DNA of 64,000 bases from an uncultured Clostridia bacterium (GTDB taxonomy: Bacteria > Bacillota > Clostridia > UBA1381). Both the position numbers and the translations under genes were made by a program. The DNA lies in NCBI GenBank assembly GCA_944392335.1, contig CALXWJ010000037.1, forward strand, positions 1 to 64,000, given 5' to 3'. Positions 54,469-64,000 of the stretch are shown piece after piece; position 1 is the first letter of the stretch; every line of letters starts with the position of its first letter. Below the pieces are notes generated by a model that was given only the letters and a program-made list of their open reading frames with translations, had not been told where the DNA came from and did no database searches.

Positions 54469-57456
54469 ATGTTGATTAAAATTATAACAAAATGTACTGC
54501 GCTGACAGCGGCAGCGGCTATGTTGTCCGTACTTATTCCGCAGGGTATATCAGCAGCGGCCGATATTGTCTATACACAATATGATATGACATCTATATAT
54601 AATACGGGCAATATATATACAAGCAGACAAGGCGCCCAGGGAAATGCCGGATACGCGGGAGCATTTGATTACGACTCGTTTATAGGAGATTCCTATAATA
54701 CCTGGCAGAATGAATGGGAATCCGGCATGACGGACAATGTTTTAACGATAGGCGATATACCTTTTGCCATGAGAGTTATAGATCACGGCGACTGGATGGT
54801 GAACACACCGTGTGTATGGTGGAATACGGGATATAATACCCCGTATACAAATTTTGATATTGAGGATAGTTATTATACATCACTTGAAATACTTGCAAAT
54901 TCAGATAGGCCCACACAACCGCAGCTTACTGTAAGGCTCAATTATGCGGACGGGTCAGTGGAGGCATATAACTATACTCTTGCATACTTTTTCAACGGCT
55001 TCGGGGATGCCGAAGACGGAATAGAGTCCCCTGACTGCACGATGGACATGAACGGATATGTGGGACATTTCAGCGTGAGCGTTGACCCTTTGAAGATTCT
55101 TGAAAGCTTTGACATTGTGAATGACAGATTTAATCTCACGTCAGGTTCGGACGGGCAGCCGGTAAAAAATGAAAATGGACAATATACCGCAAACGAAGAA
55201 GCAGTGTCAAACAGAGGAAGATATTCACACACCGCGGCAGTTTATGCCATGACATTGGTGCAGGATGAAGAACAGATAGAACAAGCTCAAAATGAAAAGA
55301 TCGAAAAGGAGATCGAAGAGATTGAAAACGCCATCGACAGTCTTGGGGAAATATCGGAATTGACCTATGACAGAAAAGATGAGGTAGACAGGATCACAGA
55401 GCTTTTGGAAACAGCAGAACAGGACGGAATAGATGCAGAGACACAGATTTCAAATTATTCAAAGTATCTTGAAGCGGTCGAGAGGATGAATCAGCTGTAT
55501 GAGCAGCAGGTCTACACATCAATTATAGACGCCATCGACGGTCTCGGAAATATTGCCGATCTGACATACGATCAAAAGGATGACGTAGATAACATAACAA
55601 AGCTGATACAAGAGGCAAATGCCGCGGGATATACAGTCACTGAGGAAACAGTTCCAAATTATTCCAATTATCTTGAAGCGGTGGAAAAAATCAATGAATT
55701 GTATGCTGAGACGGTATATAAGGAAATAGAAGACGCGATCGCCGCGTTGGGAGATGTGGATGAGATCACATATGAGGACAAAGAAAAGGTAGATCACATA
55801 ACAGCGCTTATAGAAAACGCGCAGGCGCAAGGCTTGAATATATCTGAAGAGACCGTTAAAAATTATCCGGACTATGTTCAGGCAAAAAACACGATAAAAG
55901 GTCTTACATCAGTATCGATAACCGTTGATATGTCGCAAATGTATAATCAGGGAACGATCTATACAAGTGTAAATCAATTGGGAAGCGCCGGATATGCAGG
56001 ATCGATCTATTATCCTTATTTTATAAGCAGTGAATATCATGACTGGAAAAAACCATGGAGTGAAGGTATGCAGACAAATACCATGACTGTAGACGGAATA
56101 GATTTTCTGTTTAAAGTAGTTGATTTCGGAGATTATGAAGATTCCACAAGCTGTGTATTCTGGAATACCAATGCAGACAGTGCATACACAAATGTCGACA
56201 TAGAAGACAATTATTATACATATGTTAACATTATGGCAAATAACGACAGGCCGATAAATAACTCCAAGTTAGCCGTAAGGCTTAATTATGAGGACGGAAG
56301 CGAACAGGTGTATGAGTATGGTCAGGCATATATTTTCAACGGTTTCGGCGAAAGCGGCAGTGGTATAACGGTGAATATGATAAATAATACCGGTTCAACA
56401 GCGGAAACAGGATATATAACCCGCTACAGGATACCTGTTGATCAGGATAAAAGGCTTGTAAGCTATGATATTTTAAACGAAAGCTATGAATTTGTAAAGG
56501 ATGATTCCGGGAATTATATCCTTGACGATAACGGGAAAGTCCAGACGAAAGCATCCCCATATTCGGGAAGAGATAATTATACTTATGCCACTGCGGTATA
56601 TTCTATGACATTGGAAATGCTTTACAGGGATTATGAAGTAATGATCGAAAAGGTCATAAATGAGCTGGAAAACGAGCTGACCTTGAGAATGGAAGTTGTT
56701 GATAACAGACCGGTGAGCATTACCGATACCGGAAAGCAGACATACTGGGAGCTTGATAATTATATCCAAATGCTCGGAGATTACGATAATGTCGGCGAGC
56801 TTGAAAACTACAGCATGTTAAAAGAGGTAATGCCTGTTTATGATGGCTCGGGAGTTGAGGTAAAATATGACAATGTTATCATAAGCATGGATTTTGATAA
56901 GGAAATGAAAGATCCCGAAGGTCTTGTAACTGTGACAAGAAACGGAGAAAACGTCCAGAACTTTATAACAAAAACCGAGGGAAACAGTGTTTTTGTATCG
57001 ATCCAAAATGATTTTGACACCGATGCGAAATATGATTTGAGGATTTCTTCAAATGCGGCTTCGATCTACGGGGATACATTCACTCTCGAAAGCGACGCGG
57101 TATTTTCATTTACCATCCCTCAGACAAATATAATAACCGACTTTAAGATAGTCGGCAGTGACGGAAATGAGATCACCGATATGAGTACATACACAGGCAG
57201 CGAAATAACCGTAACGGGAGAGCTTAAAAATGTTTCGGTATCGGAAGGACAGCAATATTTAATTTTGGTTTGTCTTTATAACAACGCGGGACAGCTTATC
57301 GATATGGATAGGATATACGGTGATTTGCCAATGGGCGCGGCCGCTGATATAAACAAAACGCTTACAACTGATGGCAATAGTGGATGCAGCTTGATTGCAT
57401 ATTCACTTGATGACATACTTACAATGAGAACGATCTATAAAACCATAATAAAATAA
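54469..57456 (+). CDS. Secreted modular protein P1: two aromatic modules, FIVAR-like helical repeats, Ig-like and C-terminal domains
   Basis: A 995-residue secreted protein. Signal peptide 1-31 (LTAAAAMLSVLIPQGISAAA). Residues ~32-265 and ~482-719 are two copies of a module with (Y)NxGxIYTS, NAGYAGAFDY, VIDHGDW, CVWWN, DIEDSYYTSLEILANSDRP and AVYAMTL. Between them are three ~68-residue FIVAR-like helical units, each with LTYDxKDxVDxIT and NYSxYLEAVExxNxLY. Later come an SbsA/Ig-like domain (~787-884: ISMDFDKEM, YDLRISSNA, YGDTFTLES) and the shared C-terminal domain (~884-995, LILVCLYNNAGQLIDM). No anchor motif. It is co-directional with, and only 32 bases after, the reductase gene, so it probably belongs to the sugar operon. 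ATG 54469 follows AAAGAGG; the module has no known function. Confidence 0.82.
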   Translation: MLIKIITKCTALTAAAAMLSVLIPQGISAAADIVYTQYDMTSIYNTGNIYTSRQGAQGNAGYAGAFDYDSFIGDSYNTWQNEWESGMTDNVLTIGDIPFAMRVIDHGDWMVNTPCVWWNTGYNTPYTNFDIEDSYYTSLEILANSDRPTQPQLTVRLNYADGSVEAYNYTLAYFFNGFGDAEDGIESPDCTMDMNGYVGHFSVSVDPLKILESFDIVNDRFNLTSGSDGQPVKNENGQYTANEEAVSNRGRYSHTAAVYAMTLVQDEEQIEQAQNEKIEKEIEEIENAIDSLGEISELTYDRKDEVDRITELLETAEQDGIDAETQISNYSKYLEAVERMNQLYEQQVYTSIIDAIDGLGNIADLTYDQKDDVDNITKLIQEANAAGYTVTEETVPNYSNYLEAVEKINELYAETVYKEIEDAIAALGDVDEITYEDKEKVDHITALIENAQAQGLNISEETVKNYPDYVQAKNTIKGLTSVSITVDMSQMYNQGTIYTSVNQLGSAGYAGSIYYPYFISSEYHDWKKPWSEGMQTNTMTVDGIDFLFKVVDFGDYEDSTSCVFWNTNADSAYTNVDIEDNYYTYVNIMANNDRPINNSKLAVRLNYEDGSEQVYEYGQAYIFNGFGESGSGITVNMINNTGSTAETGYITRYRIPVDQDKRLVSYDILNESYEFVKDDSGNYILDDNGKVQTKASPYSGRDNYTYATAVYSMTLEMLYRDYEVMIEKVINELENELTLRMEVVDNRPVSITDTGKQTYWELDNYIQMLGDYDNVGELENYSMLKEVMPVYDGSGVEVKYDNVIISMDFDKEMKDPEGLVTVTRNGENVQNFITKTEGNSVFVSIQNDFDTDAKYDLRISSNAASIYGDTFTLESDAVFSFTIPQTNIITDFKIVGSDGNEITDMSTYTGSEITVTGELKNVSVSEGQQYLILVCLYNNAGQLIDMDRIYGDLPMGAAADINKTLTTDGNSGCSLIAYSLDDILTMRTIYKTIIK

Positions 57457-57483
57457 TTTGTACCTTATGCGCTGCAATATAAC

Positions 57484-57622
57484 TGCGCTAAAGCTGTCCG
57501 CCGCTTTACGGCGGCGGGCTCCATAGCTGTAATCAGTGAAAGAGTAAAATCTCTCTCTGATTGCATCTATGCCATAGAGCGCTCTTGTCTTTGCTGAATA
57601 ACGGGGCAGGCCCTTATTGTAC
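57484..57622 (+). repeat. Structured mobile element, copy 5
   Basis: Begins TGCGCTAAAGCTGTCC after AATATAAC and ends TTATTGTAC. P2 is CCGCCG with CGGCGG, P3 TGTAATCAG with CTGATTGCA (wobble), and the last hairpin is CTTGTCT.../GGGCAGG, weaker than in other copies. It lacks the GGGCGATTC palindrome. It occupies the P1-P2 intergenic region, starting 27 bases after the P1 stop. Confidence 0.78.
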
Positions 57623-57738
57623 GCATTTAAATATTAAAGTAAATAACGTTTAAATATTTTGCTTCAGGTATGAAGTTATATAATATTTTACGTTACAATT
57701 TATGCCGTCTGCAATAGGCGGCAGAACGGAGGATTTTT

Positions 57739-60483
57739 ATGAAAAAGGTATTGTCATGTATTATTGCAGGCTCAATGCTTGCGGCGTGTGTGAACTTGCC
57801 GATATCGGCACAGGAACAAAACGAAGATCCGATAAGCAGTATTATTGATCTGTCGGGAGTGTATAATCAGCACGGTATTTATTCAAGTGTGGAAAATGAA
57901 ACAGGAAGCATCGGTAATGCGGGAGCTTTTGATTATGACGCATTTTTGAATGACATTGCATGGGAAGCTCCATGGGATGACGGACAAACAGATAATACTC
58001 TCATATTGGACGGCGTACGGTTTGAAATGCGTGTGATCGACCATGGTGCATGGGAGAATAAGGAATCTTGTGTATGGTGGAATAACGGGGCAGGATCATA
58101 TACAAATTTTGACGTTGAGGATAACATTTATTCTTCCCTTGACATTTTAGCAAACGCGTATGCCGGAGAACGTCCGTATCTATCGGTAAAGCTTAATTAT
58201 TCCGACGGGTCGATACAGGAGGAAACAATAAGAGTATATTTTGTATACCATAATTACGGAGAAACGGGACCTGTAATAAGAGCAAAGCTGACAGATGCGG
58301 CAGCAGGCGACGGAGGATATGCGTATATAGGAAAATATTCCATACCGGTAGACTCTTCAAAAACGCTGATAAGCGTTGATATTGCAAATGATAACTACAA
58401 GCCGGAGGGAACAGAGCTTGAGTATAATGCGCCGGTAGCCGTATACGCGATGACGCTGACTCAGACAAGAGAAGTCTATAACGAAACGGTCCTTTCGGTA
58501 ATAGAGGATAAAATAAATGCTCTGCCCGCCGATATCACATATGAAAACAAAGCGCAGGTAGATGAAATAACAAAACTGATAACCGATGCGCAAGCCAACG
58601 GTATAGATGTTGCCGGTGAGCTTTCAAATTATTCGGTATATCTTGACGTGGTAGAAACGGTGGAAAAATTAACACCCGTATACAACATTATTGATATGTC
58701 AAGCGTATATAATCAGCATGGTATATATTCAAAGACAGCAAATGATACCGGAAGCATAGGCGGCGAAGCTGCTTTTGATTATAACGCATTTATAAGCGAC
58801 GGCACTGTTGCATGGAAAAGCGCGTGGACGGATGATCAGACAGTAAACACACTTACATTGGATGGTGTGGAATTTGATTTAAAGGTAATAGATCATAATT
58901 CATGGCAGAATAAGGAATCCTGTGTATGGTGGAATAACGCACAGGAGGATTATGTAAATTTTGATGTTGAAGACGGATATTATACATCATATGAAATTCT
59001 TGCAAATGCATATGATCTTGTTCGGCCGTATCTGTCAGTAAAGCTCAATTATGAGGGCGGAACAGTTTCTGAAGAAACGGTACAATTGTATTATGTATTC
59101 CATAACTACGGAGAAAGGGGCCCTGTGATCAGAGCAAAACTGACAAATGCAACAGCGGGTGACGGAGGTTACGCATATATAGGAAAGTATTCTATTCCCG
59201 TTGATCCTTCAAAGAAACTTATAAGTATAGATATTGCAAGTGATAAATATAAACCGGAGGATACACAAGACGAATATAACGCTCATGCGGCGATCTATGC
59301 CATGACGTTGGTACAGACCAAGGAAATGGCAGACAGGCTGATCATTACCGCAATAGAGGACGCGATCGACAGCCTGCCGATGAATATCACATATGAAAAC
59401 AAAGCACAGGTCGATGCGATAACAGAAATGATCGAAGCTGCCGAAGCGCAGGGCATTAATGTAGCCGAAGAGGCATACAACTACTCAAGATACACATTTG
59501 CGGTAAACAGAGTTGACGGTTTAACCCCTGTCAGCATGATCGTGGATATGTCCGGTATATACAATCAGCACGGTATATATTCAAGTGCGGAAAATGATAC
59601 CGGAAGTGTAGGCAACGAGGTCGCTTTCGATTATAATTATTTTAAAAATCCTGACAATATCCCATGGAACAGCGCGTGGGAGGATGCACAGATAGACAAT
59701 ACGCTTACTCTTGGCGGCGTTGAGTTTGATATGCGTGTGATCGACCACAACGGATGGACTAACAGCACTCCGGATGTATGGTGGAATAATGCCCAGGAGG
59801 ATTATATAAATTTTGATGTTGACGACGGTTATTATACATCATATGAAATCCTTGCAAACGCATATGATCTTGTTCGTCCGTATCTGTCAATAAAACTTAA
59901 TTATGATGATAACTCGACGACAGAAGAAATAATACAGCTGTATTTTGCACATCACAATTACGCAGAGACCAATAACCCCGTAATTAGGACAAAACTGACA
60001 AACGCAACAGCAGGTGACGGAGGATACGCATATATAGGAAAGTATTCTATCCCCGTAGATCCTACAAAGAAATTGGTAAGTATAGATATTGCAAGCGATA
60101 AATATAAGCCGGAAGAGACACAAGACGAATATAACGCTCATGCAGCTATCTATGCCATGACGCTTATGACAACAAAATCAATGCTCGAAGAAGAAAAGGA
60201 TCCTTATACCTTTGAAAACGCGTCGATGAATTATGACGGGGGCAATGTTACCGTGACCGGAACGCTTACAAAAAATGCCGACGTTGATTATGAGGGCGTA
60301 TTGGTAATAGCAATAGAGGACAGCAATGGAAAGGTACTCGATATCAAAGCGGTTACGCCTTCGGGAGAAGAAACAAGTGTGTCGGAGAGTTTTGCGGCGG
60401 ATGAAAATTGCAGGGTATATTATTATATCTGGGAATCGTTTGATAATATGAGACCTGTATGTAATAAAACAGAAATAAAGTAA
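57739..60483 (+). CDS. Secreted modular protein P2: three aromatic modules alternating with FIVAR-like units
   Basis: A 914-residue protein with a signal peptide (KKVLSCIIAGSMLAAC). LAAC fits a lipobox and would make it a lipoprotein; cleavage at ISA-Q by signal peptidase I is the alternative. Three copies of the module seen in P1 lie at ~31-244, ~314-529 and ~599-811, each with YNQHGIYS, TGSxGxxxAFDY, CVWWNN (DVWWNN in the third), FDVEDxYYTS, RPYLSVKLNY and GDGGYAYIGKYSIPVD. Two ~68-residue helical units (ITYENKAQVDxIT) separate them. The last ~95 residues are the shared C-terminal domain (VLVIAIEDSNGKVLDIKA, YYYIWESFDNMRPV). GGAGG precedes the ATG. Likely a polysaccharide-binding protein, by inference. 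Confidence 0.82.
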   Translation: MKKVLSCIIAGSMLAACVNLPISAQEQNEDPISSIIDLSGVYNQHGIYSSVENETGSIGNAGAFDYDAFLNDIAWEAPWDDGQTDNTLILDGVRFEMRVIDHGAWENKESCVWWNNGAGSYTNFDVEDNIYSSLDILANAYAGERPYLSVKLNYSDGSIQEETIRVYFVYHNYGETGPVIRAKLTDAAAGDGGYAYIGKYSIPVDSSKTLISVDIANDNYKPEGTELEYNAPVAVYAMTLTQTREVYNETVLSVIEDKINALPADITYENKAQVDEITKLITDAQANGIDVAGELSNYSVYLDVVETVEKLTPVYNIIDMSSVYNQHGIYSKTANDTGSIGGEAAFDYNAFISDGTVAWKSAWTDDQTVNTLTLDGVEFDLKVIDHNSWQNKESCVWWNNAQEDYVNFDVEDGYYTSYEILANAYDLVRPYLSVKLNYEGGTVSEETVQLYYVFHNYGERGPVIRAKLTNATAGDGGYAYIGKYSIPVDPSKKLISIDIASDKYKPEDTQDEYNAHAAIYAMTLVQTKEMADRLIITAIEDAIDSLPMNITYENKAQVDAITEMIEAAEAQGINVAEEAYNYSRYTFAVNRVDGLTPVSMIVDMSGIYNQHGIYSSAENDTGSVGNEVAFDYNYFKNPDNIPWNSAWEDAQIDNTLTLGGVEFDMRVIDHNGWTNSTPDVWWNNAQEDYINFDVDDGYYTSYEILANAYDLVRPYLSIKLNYDDNSTTEEIIQLYFAHHNYAETNNPVIRTKLTNATAGDGGYAYIGKYSIPVDPTKKLVSIDIASDKYKPEETQDEYNAHAAIYAMTLMTTKSMLEEEKDPYTFENASMNYDGGNVTVTGTLTKNADVDYEGVLVIAIEDSNGKVLDIKAVTPSGEETSVSESFAADENCRVYYYIWESFDNMRPVCNKTEIK

Positions 60484-60648
60484 GTGATTTTCACATGTTG
60501 AAAAAACGAAGGAAACACAATTATTGAAAATGACAACTTATCGGAAGGAACGTTATGTTCCTTCCGGTAGATGAGTTTTTAATTAAGGGTAAAAGGTATT
60601 TTATTTTCAGTTAAAGATTCAGCTATTTTGTCAGTAAGAGGTGATTAT

Positions 60649-63600
60649 GTGAAAAAGATAGTTTCGTTAATAATTGTTTTGGCAATGGTATGCCCATATC
60701 ATGTGGGATATACGCAGGATAACGCGCTGTCGATTTACGTTTCGGCAAACGGATCGGACAGCAATAACGGACTGTCTGACAGCAAGCCTTTAAAAACACT
60801 CAGCGCCGTTACCGAGAAAATTTCCGATTGTAAAAAGGGTGATCCGACACGGGATATAAATGTATATTTTGCGCAAGGGACATATTATGTCGATGAGATA
60901 TGCAATCTTGACAATGCCGAGGGTATAACATATCAGGCCGCCGAAGGCGATGAGGTCATATTCAAGGGATCGACAATACTTGACGCTAATGAATTTACCC
61001 TAGTTACAGATACGCAAATGTTAAACAGACTCCCCGAATCGGCAAGGGGAAAGGTTTACAAAATGGATCTTGGCGATAAGTTTACCGCTTTTTGTGAACC
61101 GGAGATCGCGGATCATGGGAATGATAATAAATCGTATTATCAGCTGTATAAAAACAATGAAGAACAGGTGCTGGCAAGATATCCGAATACAGGATATATG
61201 TCGGCAGAAGCTGTGGGTGCGGATGAAATAAAAATACCGGCGCAAAAAGCAGAGTTATGGTCGGGCGCGCAGCAGACAATACGTTTAAACGGATTTCTCT
61301 GCTGGGATTGGTGTTATATAAGAAACTACATAAAAGATATCGATACCGATAAATCGACAATAAAATTTGATATTGCAAGAACATGTTCCCAAAGCGTGAG
61401 TAAAACAAATAAATTTTTTGTAAACGATCTGCTGGAGGAGCTTGATATACCGGGAGAATGGTATATCGACAGAAATAATAAAATCTTGTATTATTATCCG
61501 GAAAATGAAACAGACCTTGATGATATATATGAAATTTCTTCTCTGCAAACAGAAATGATGAGATTTTACAATGCAAAAAACATCACCTTCAAAAATTTGA
61601 AATTTGAGAATACATGTGAGTGCGCGGTAAATATTTTAAGCTCGTCAGATATCCTATTTGAAAATTGTACATTTAAAAATATAGGAAGGACTGCGATTGA
61701 GACGAACAGTGTTTCAAATATGACGGTAAACGGCTGTGATTTTTACAATATGGGGGTAAGAGGTATAACGGTTGACGGCGGTGATTCAGACACACTTACT
61801 GCAAGTAATAATAAAATAATAAACAATTCCTTTGAAAAGATGGGACAGGTGCAGCGCTCGTATGCGGGAGCGGTAAACATTATCGGAGACGGGAATACAG
61901 TTGCAAACAACAGGATAACCGATATGCCTCATCTGGCGATCCAGTTTGTGGGAACAAACAATAAAATAATTTATAACGACATTTCAAGAGTATGCCGGGA
62001 ATCGGGGGATATGGGTGCCGTTTATTCGGGACGAAGCCTTGTGTATCGGGGAAATTCTATTGCGTATAACTATATACATGACGTTGTTTCCGAATGGTCG
62101 GACTATGAGGTAAGACCGGGAATCTATCTTGACGACAGATTGTCTGGGATATCGGTACATCACAATGTCATCAAAAATGCCGAACAGGGGATTTTTGTCG
62201 GCGCCGGAAGCGACAACAATATACATGATAACATTTTTATTGATTGTAAAAGCGCTGTGACGCTTATTTCGGGCGGAAACAGCGATACGGGAGCCGCGCA
62301 TTTATTTGAGGAGGCGCTGGATTTTTTAAAGCTGCATGAAAATTATATTTCCACATTCCCGACCCTTAGCTACATTGACCCAAAAGGTACATTTCCGCGG
62401 GGCAACTTTATATATGATAACCTTGCGGTAAATTCCGGCTTTGAAGTATACAATGATGAGATGTATCCGTATGTCAGCTACGGCACGGGAGAAAGAAAAA
62501 ACAGAAGGTTCAATAATACCATCGTTGATGATTTTGAAGGCTTTATGGATGAAGAAAATGAAAACTACGGTATTAAAAAAAGCGATCCGATATTGGAAAC
62601 GTCCCCCTATTTATCCGATATAGATTTTTCAAAAATAGGTATGGGAAAAGACAGCAGCCAAGAGTATTACATTCTTGACAATGAATATAAAGCGGATATA
62701 ATACAAAATGCTTCCGATAAATTAAACGGTATGAGTGATACTGTGATAAATGACGATTTTACGGAGTTTTTGGAGCTCAACGAGCTTTTGGCAAAGGCGG
62801 AGGTAAATGATATCATCGTCAGTGAATATAAAAATACTGAAAAATACCGTTATTATCTTGAAGAATATGAAAAATACAGCAAAGTGGAATGTATCCCTGT
62901 TGATCTGTCACAATTGTATAACACGGGCTGTATCTATACAAGCAGGGAGGATGTTACCGGCAATGCCGGATATCCGGGAGCTTTCGCCTACAATGATTTT
63001 ATAAATAATCCCAATATACCCTGGGACAGCGAATGGGAGAACGGTCAGACGGAAAATACGCTTACATTAAATGGAGTTACTTTCAAAATGAGGGTTGTAG
63101 ACCATGGCAATTGGGAAAATAGGACAAATTGTGTGCTATACAACTCAAATGAGACAGAGTATACAAATATTGATATTGATGACGGATATTATACCTCTCT
63201 TGAAATACTTGCAAACTCCCATAAACCGACACGGCCTTATCTTGTGGTAAGATTGAATTACAATGATAAAACGGAAGAGGTACAAAGGATATTGTGGTAT
63301 GTATATCACGGAAACGGTGACGCGGACGGGGGAATCTCATCAAGAATGACCTCTGCCAATCCGGGCGAGGGCTTGGGATATATAGGTCATTATTCAATAC
63401 CGGTGGATGAAAAAAGAAAACTCAAAAGTATAGATATTTTAAATGATAATTATACCGAACCCGGAAATGACAAATATCCGAGCACTGCCGCGATATACGC
63501 GATGACGCTTATGACAAACGGTAAAATAAAAAATTCGCAACTTTCATACACTTTCGGAGATATAACATATTATGATGAAAATATGATAAAAACAGATAAT

Positions 63601-63849
63601 TTTTATGATTCTCCCAATGGGAAATTTTATGTGGAGGCCCAGATCATCAAAAATTGCGAAGGTGACGATCAGCCCGAAATAATATGGGCGTTATATGATG
63701 ATAACGGACGTATGATAGATATGCAGGCTGCAAAATACGATACAAAGGTAATAATGGCATTTGACGCGAAAATGCCTATTAATCAGAAATGGAGCTTAAA
63801 AGGGTTTATATGGAGCTCCTTTGATATGATGCAGCCGATTTTCAAATAA
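60649..63849 (+). CDS. Secreted modular protein P3: beta-helix enzyme-like domain plus aromatic module
   Basis: A 1,066-residue secreted protein starting at GTG 60649 (AAGAGGTG upstream); signal peptide ~1-23. Residues ~25-617 are a right-handed beta-helix opened by LSIYVSANGSDSNNGLSDSKPLKTL-type sequence and containing GDMGAVYSGRSLVYRGN, PGIYLDDRLSGISVHHNV and GIFVGAGSDNNIHDN. These blocks recall beta-helix glycoside hydrolases such as GH141 or GH120, but that assignment needs a search. A helical unit (~678-747) and one copy of the P1/P2 module (~749-956; YNTGCIYTSRED, RVVDHGNWENRTNC, DIDDGYYTSLEILAN) follow, then the shared C-terminal domain (~963-1066; IIWALYDDNGRMIDMQA, KGFIWSSFDMMQPIF). 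Same direction as P1 and P2. Confidence 0.82.
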   Translation: MKKIVSLIIVLAMVCPYHVGYTQDNALSIYVSANGSDSNNGLSDSKPLKTLSAVTEKISDCKKGDPTRDINVYFAQGTYYVDEICNLDNAEGITYQAAEGDEVIFKGSTILDANEFTLVTDTQMLNRLPESARGKVYKMDLGDKFTAFCEPEIADHGNDNKSYYQLYKNNEEQVLARYPNTGYMSAEAVGADEIKIPAQKAELWSGAQQTIRLNGFLCWDWCYIRNYIKDIDTDKSTIKFDIARTCSQSVSKTNKFFVNDLLEELDIPGEWYIDRNNKILYYYPENETDLDDIYEISSLQTEMMRFYNAKNITFKNLKFENTCECAVNILSSSDILFENCTFKNIGRTAIETNSVSNMTVNGCDFYNMGVRGITVDGGDSDTLTASNNKIINNSFEKMGQVQRSYAGAVNIIGDGNTVANNRITDMPHLAIQFVGTNNKIIYNDISRVCRESGDMGAVYSGRSLVYRGNSIAYNYIHDVVSEWSDYEVRPGIYLDDRLSGISVHHNVIKNAEQGIFVGAGSDNNIHDNIFIDCKSAVTLISGGNSDTGAAHLFEEALDFLKLHENYISTFPTLSYIDPKGTFPRGNFIYDNLAVNSGFEVYNDEMYPYVSYGTGERKNRRFNNTIVDDFEGFMDEENENYGIKKSDPILETSPYLSDIDFSKIGMGKDSSQEYYILDNEYKADIIQNASDKLNGMSDTVINDDFTEFLELNELLAKAEVNDIIVSEYKNTEKYRYYLEEYEKYSKVECIPVDLSQLYNTGCIYTSREDVTGNAGYPGAFAYNDFINNPNIPWDSEWENGQTENTLTLNGVTFKMRVVDHGNWENRTNCVLYNSNETEYTNIDIDDGYYTSLEILANSHKPTRPYLVVRLNYNDKTEEVQRILWYVYHGNGDADGGISSRMTSANPGEGLGYIGHYSIPVDEKRKLKSIDILNDNYTEPGNDKYPSTAAIYAMTLMTNGKIKNSQLSYTFGDITYYDENMIKTDNFYDSPNGKFYVEAQIIKNCEGDDQPEIIWALYDDNGRMIDMQAAKYDTKVIMAFDAKMPINQKWSLKGFIWSSFDMMQPIFK

Positions 63850-63876
63850 AAAATAATAAAAAAGGAGAAAACCTAA

Positions 63877-64000
63877 ATGAAAAAAATGATCCCTGTGATT
63901 ATTATAGCTATTTTGACACAGTTATTTTCAGCGCTTGGTGTCTGTGCACAGGAGAATGATATATTGGAATTGTATGTATCGCCAAACGGTTCCGATATAA
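63877..64000 (+). CDS. Start of a further secreted beta-helix-type protein (partial, runs off the end)
   Basis: ATG 63877 with AAGGAG upstream encodes a signal peptide (KKMIPVIIIAILTQLFSA, then VCAQ) followed by LELYVSPNGSD, the same opening as the beta-helix domain of P3 (LSIYVSANGSD). It begins 27 bases after the P3 stop. Only 41 codons are in the window, so the class is a strong hint and not a full assignment. Confidence 0.75.
   Translation, partial: MKKMIPVIIIAILTQLFSALGVCAQENDILELYVSPNGSDI

Overview
The window is a low-GC Firmicutes (class Clostridia) chromosome segment. This rests on AT-rich coding, strong AGGAGG-type ribosome binding sites, TTGACA-17-TATAAT promoters, the dnaX-ybaB-recR order with a small SRP RNA upstream, the rpsJ-to-rplQ ribosomal supercluster with secY/adk/map/infA embedded, and S-layer-homology and BspA-type surface proteins. 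The set of GH36 and GH43 enzymes, beta-helix proteins and large modular secreted proteins suggests a plant-polysaccharide-using gut or rumen Clostridium relative. A Monoglobus/Oscillospirales-like organism is only a guess.

Layout. 1-552: end of an rRNA operon (23S 3' end, 5S, tRNA-Glu, a CAU tRNA that is probably tRNA-Ile2, terminator). 945-8900: accessory carbohydrate block with a secreted leucine-rich-repeat protein, a PocR/AraC-type regulator divergent from a GH36 alpha-galactosidase, a FucI-family isomerase, a GH43 enzyme and a CAT-like acetyltransferase. 9125-13240: small genes, then recR, ybaB, dnaX and the SRP RNA on the minus strand. 14245-18665: a probable peptidoglycan cross-bridge module comprising a D-aspartate ligase homologue, an aspartate racemase and a MurE ligase fused to an N-acetylglutamate-kinase domain. 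18830-23781: typA and three metabolic or signalling genes. 23888-39994: S10-spc-alpha ribosomal supercluster with an attenuator-bearing leader. 40667-47400: decayed GLUG/SLH surface genes and an IS3-family relic. 47500-64000: a beta-helix protein, a LacI regulator, a four-enzyme sugar/polyol operon with a textbook double-operator promoter, and a run of giant secreted proteins sharing one unassigned module.

The least expected signals are these. (1) A structured, mobile, non-coding element of about 140-195 nt occurs five times (7118, 40028, 47062, 49747, 57484), always just 3' of TATAAC; one copy has split a transposase gene. (2) A MurE-NAGK fusion sits beside D-Asp ligase and racemase genes. 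(3) A roughly 210-residue aromatic-rich module is present six times in three adjacent secreted proteins, with a C-terminal domain also seen in the LRR protein about 55 kb away. (4) An aldo/keto reductase, zinc polyol dehydrogenase, FGGY kinase and class II aldolase lie in one LacI-controlled operon that also ends in a secreted protein.

All assignments come from reading motifs by eye; no searches or folding programs were run. No sugar transporter is encoded in the window, so uptake for the sugar blocks must be encoded elsewhere.
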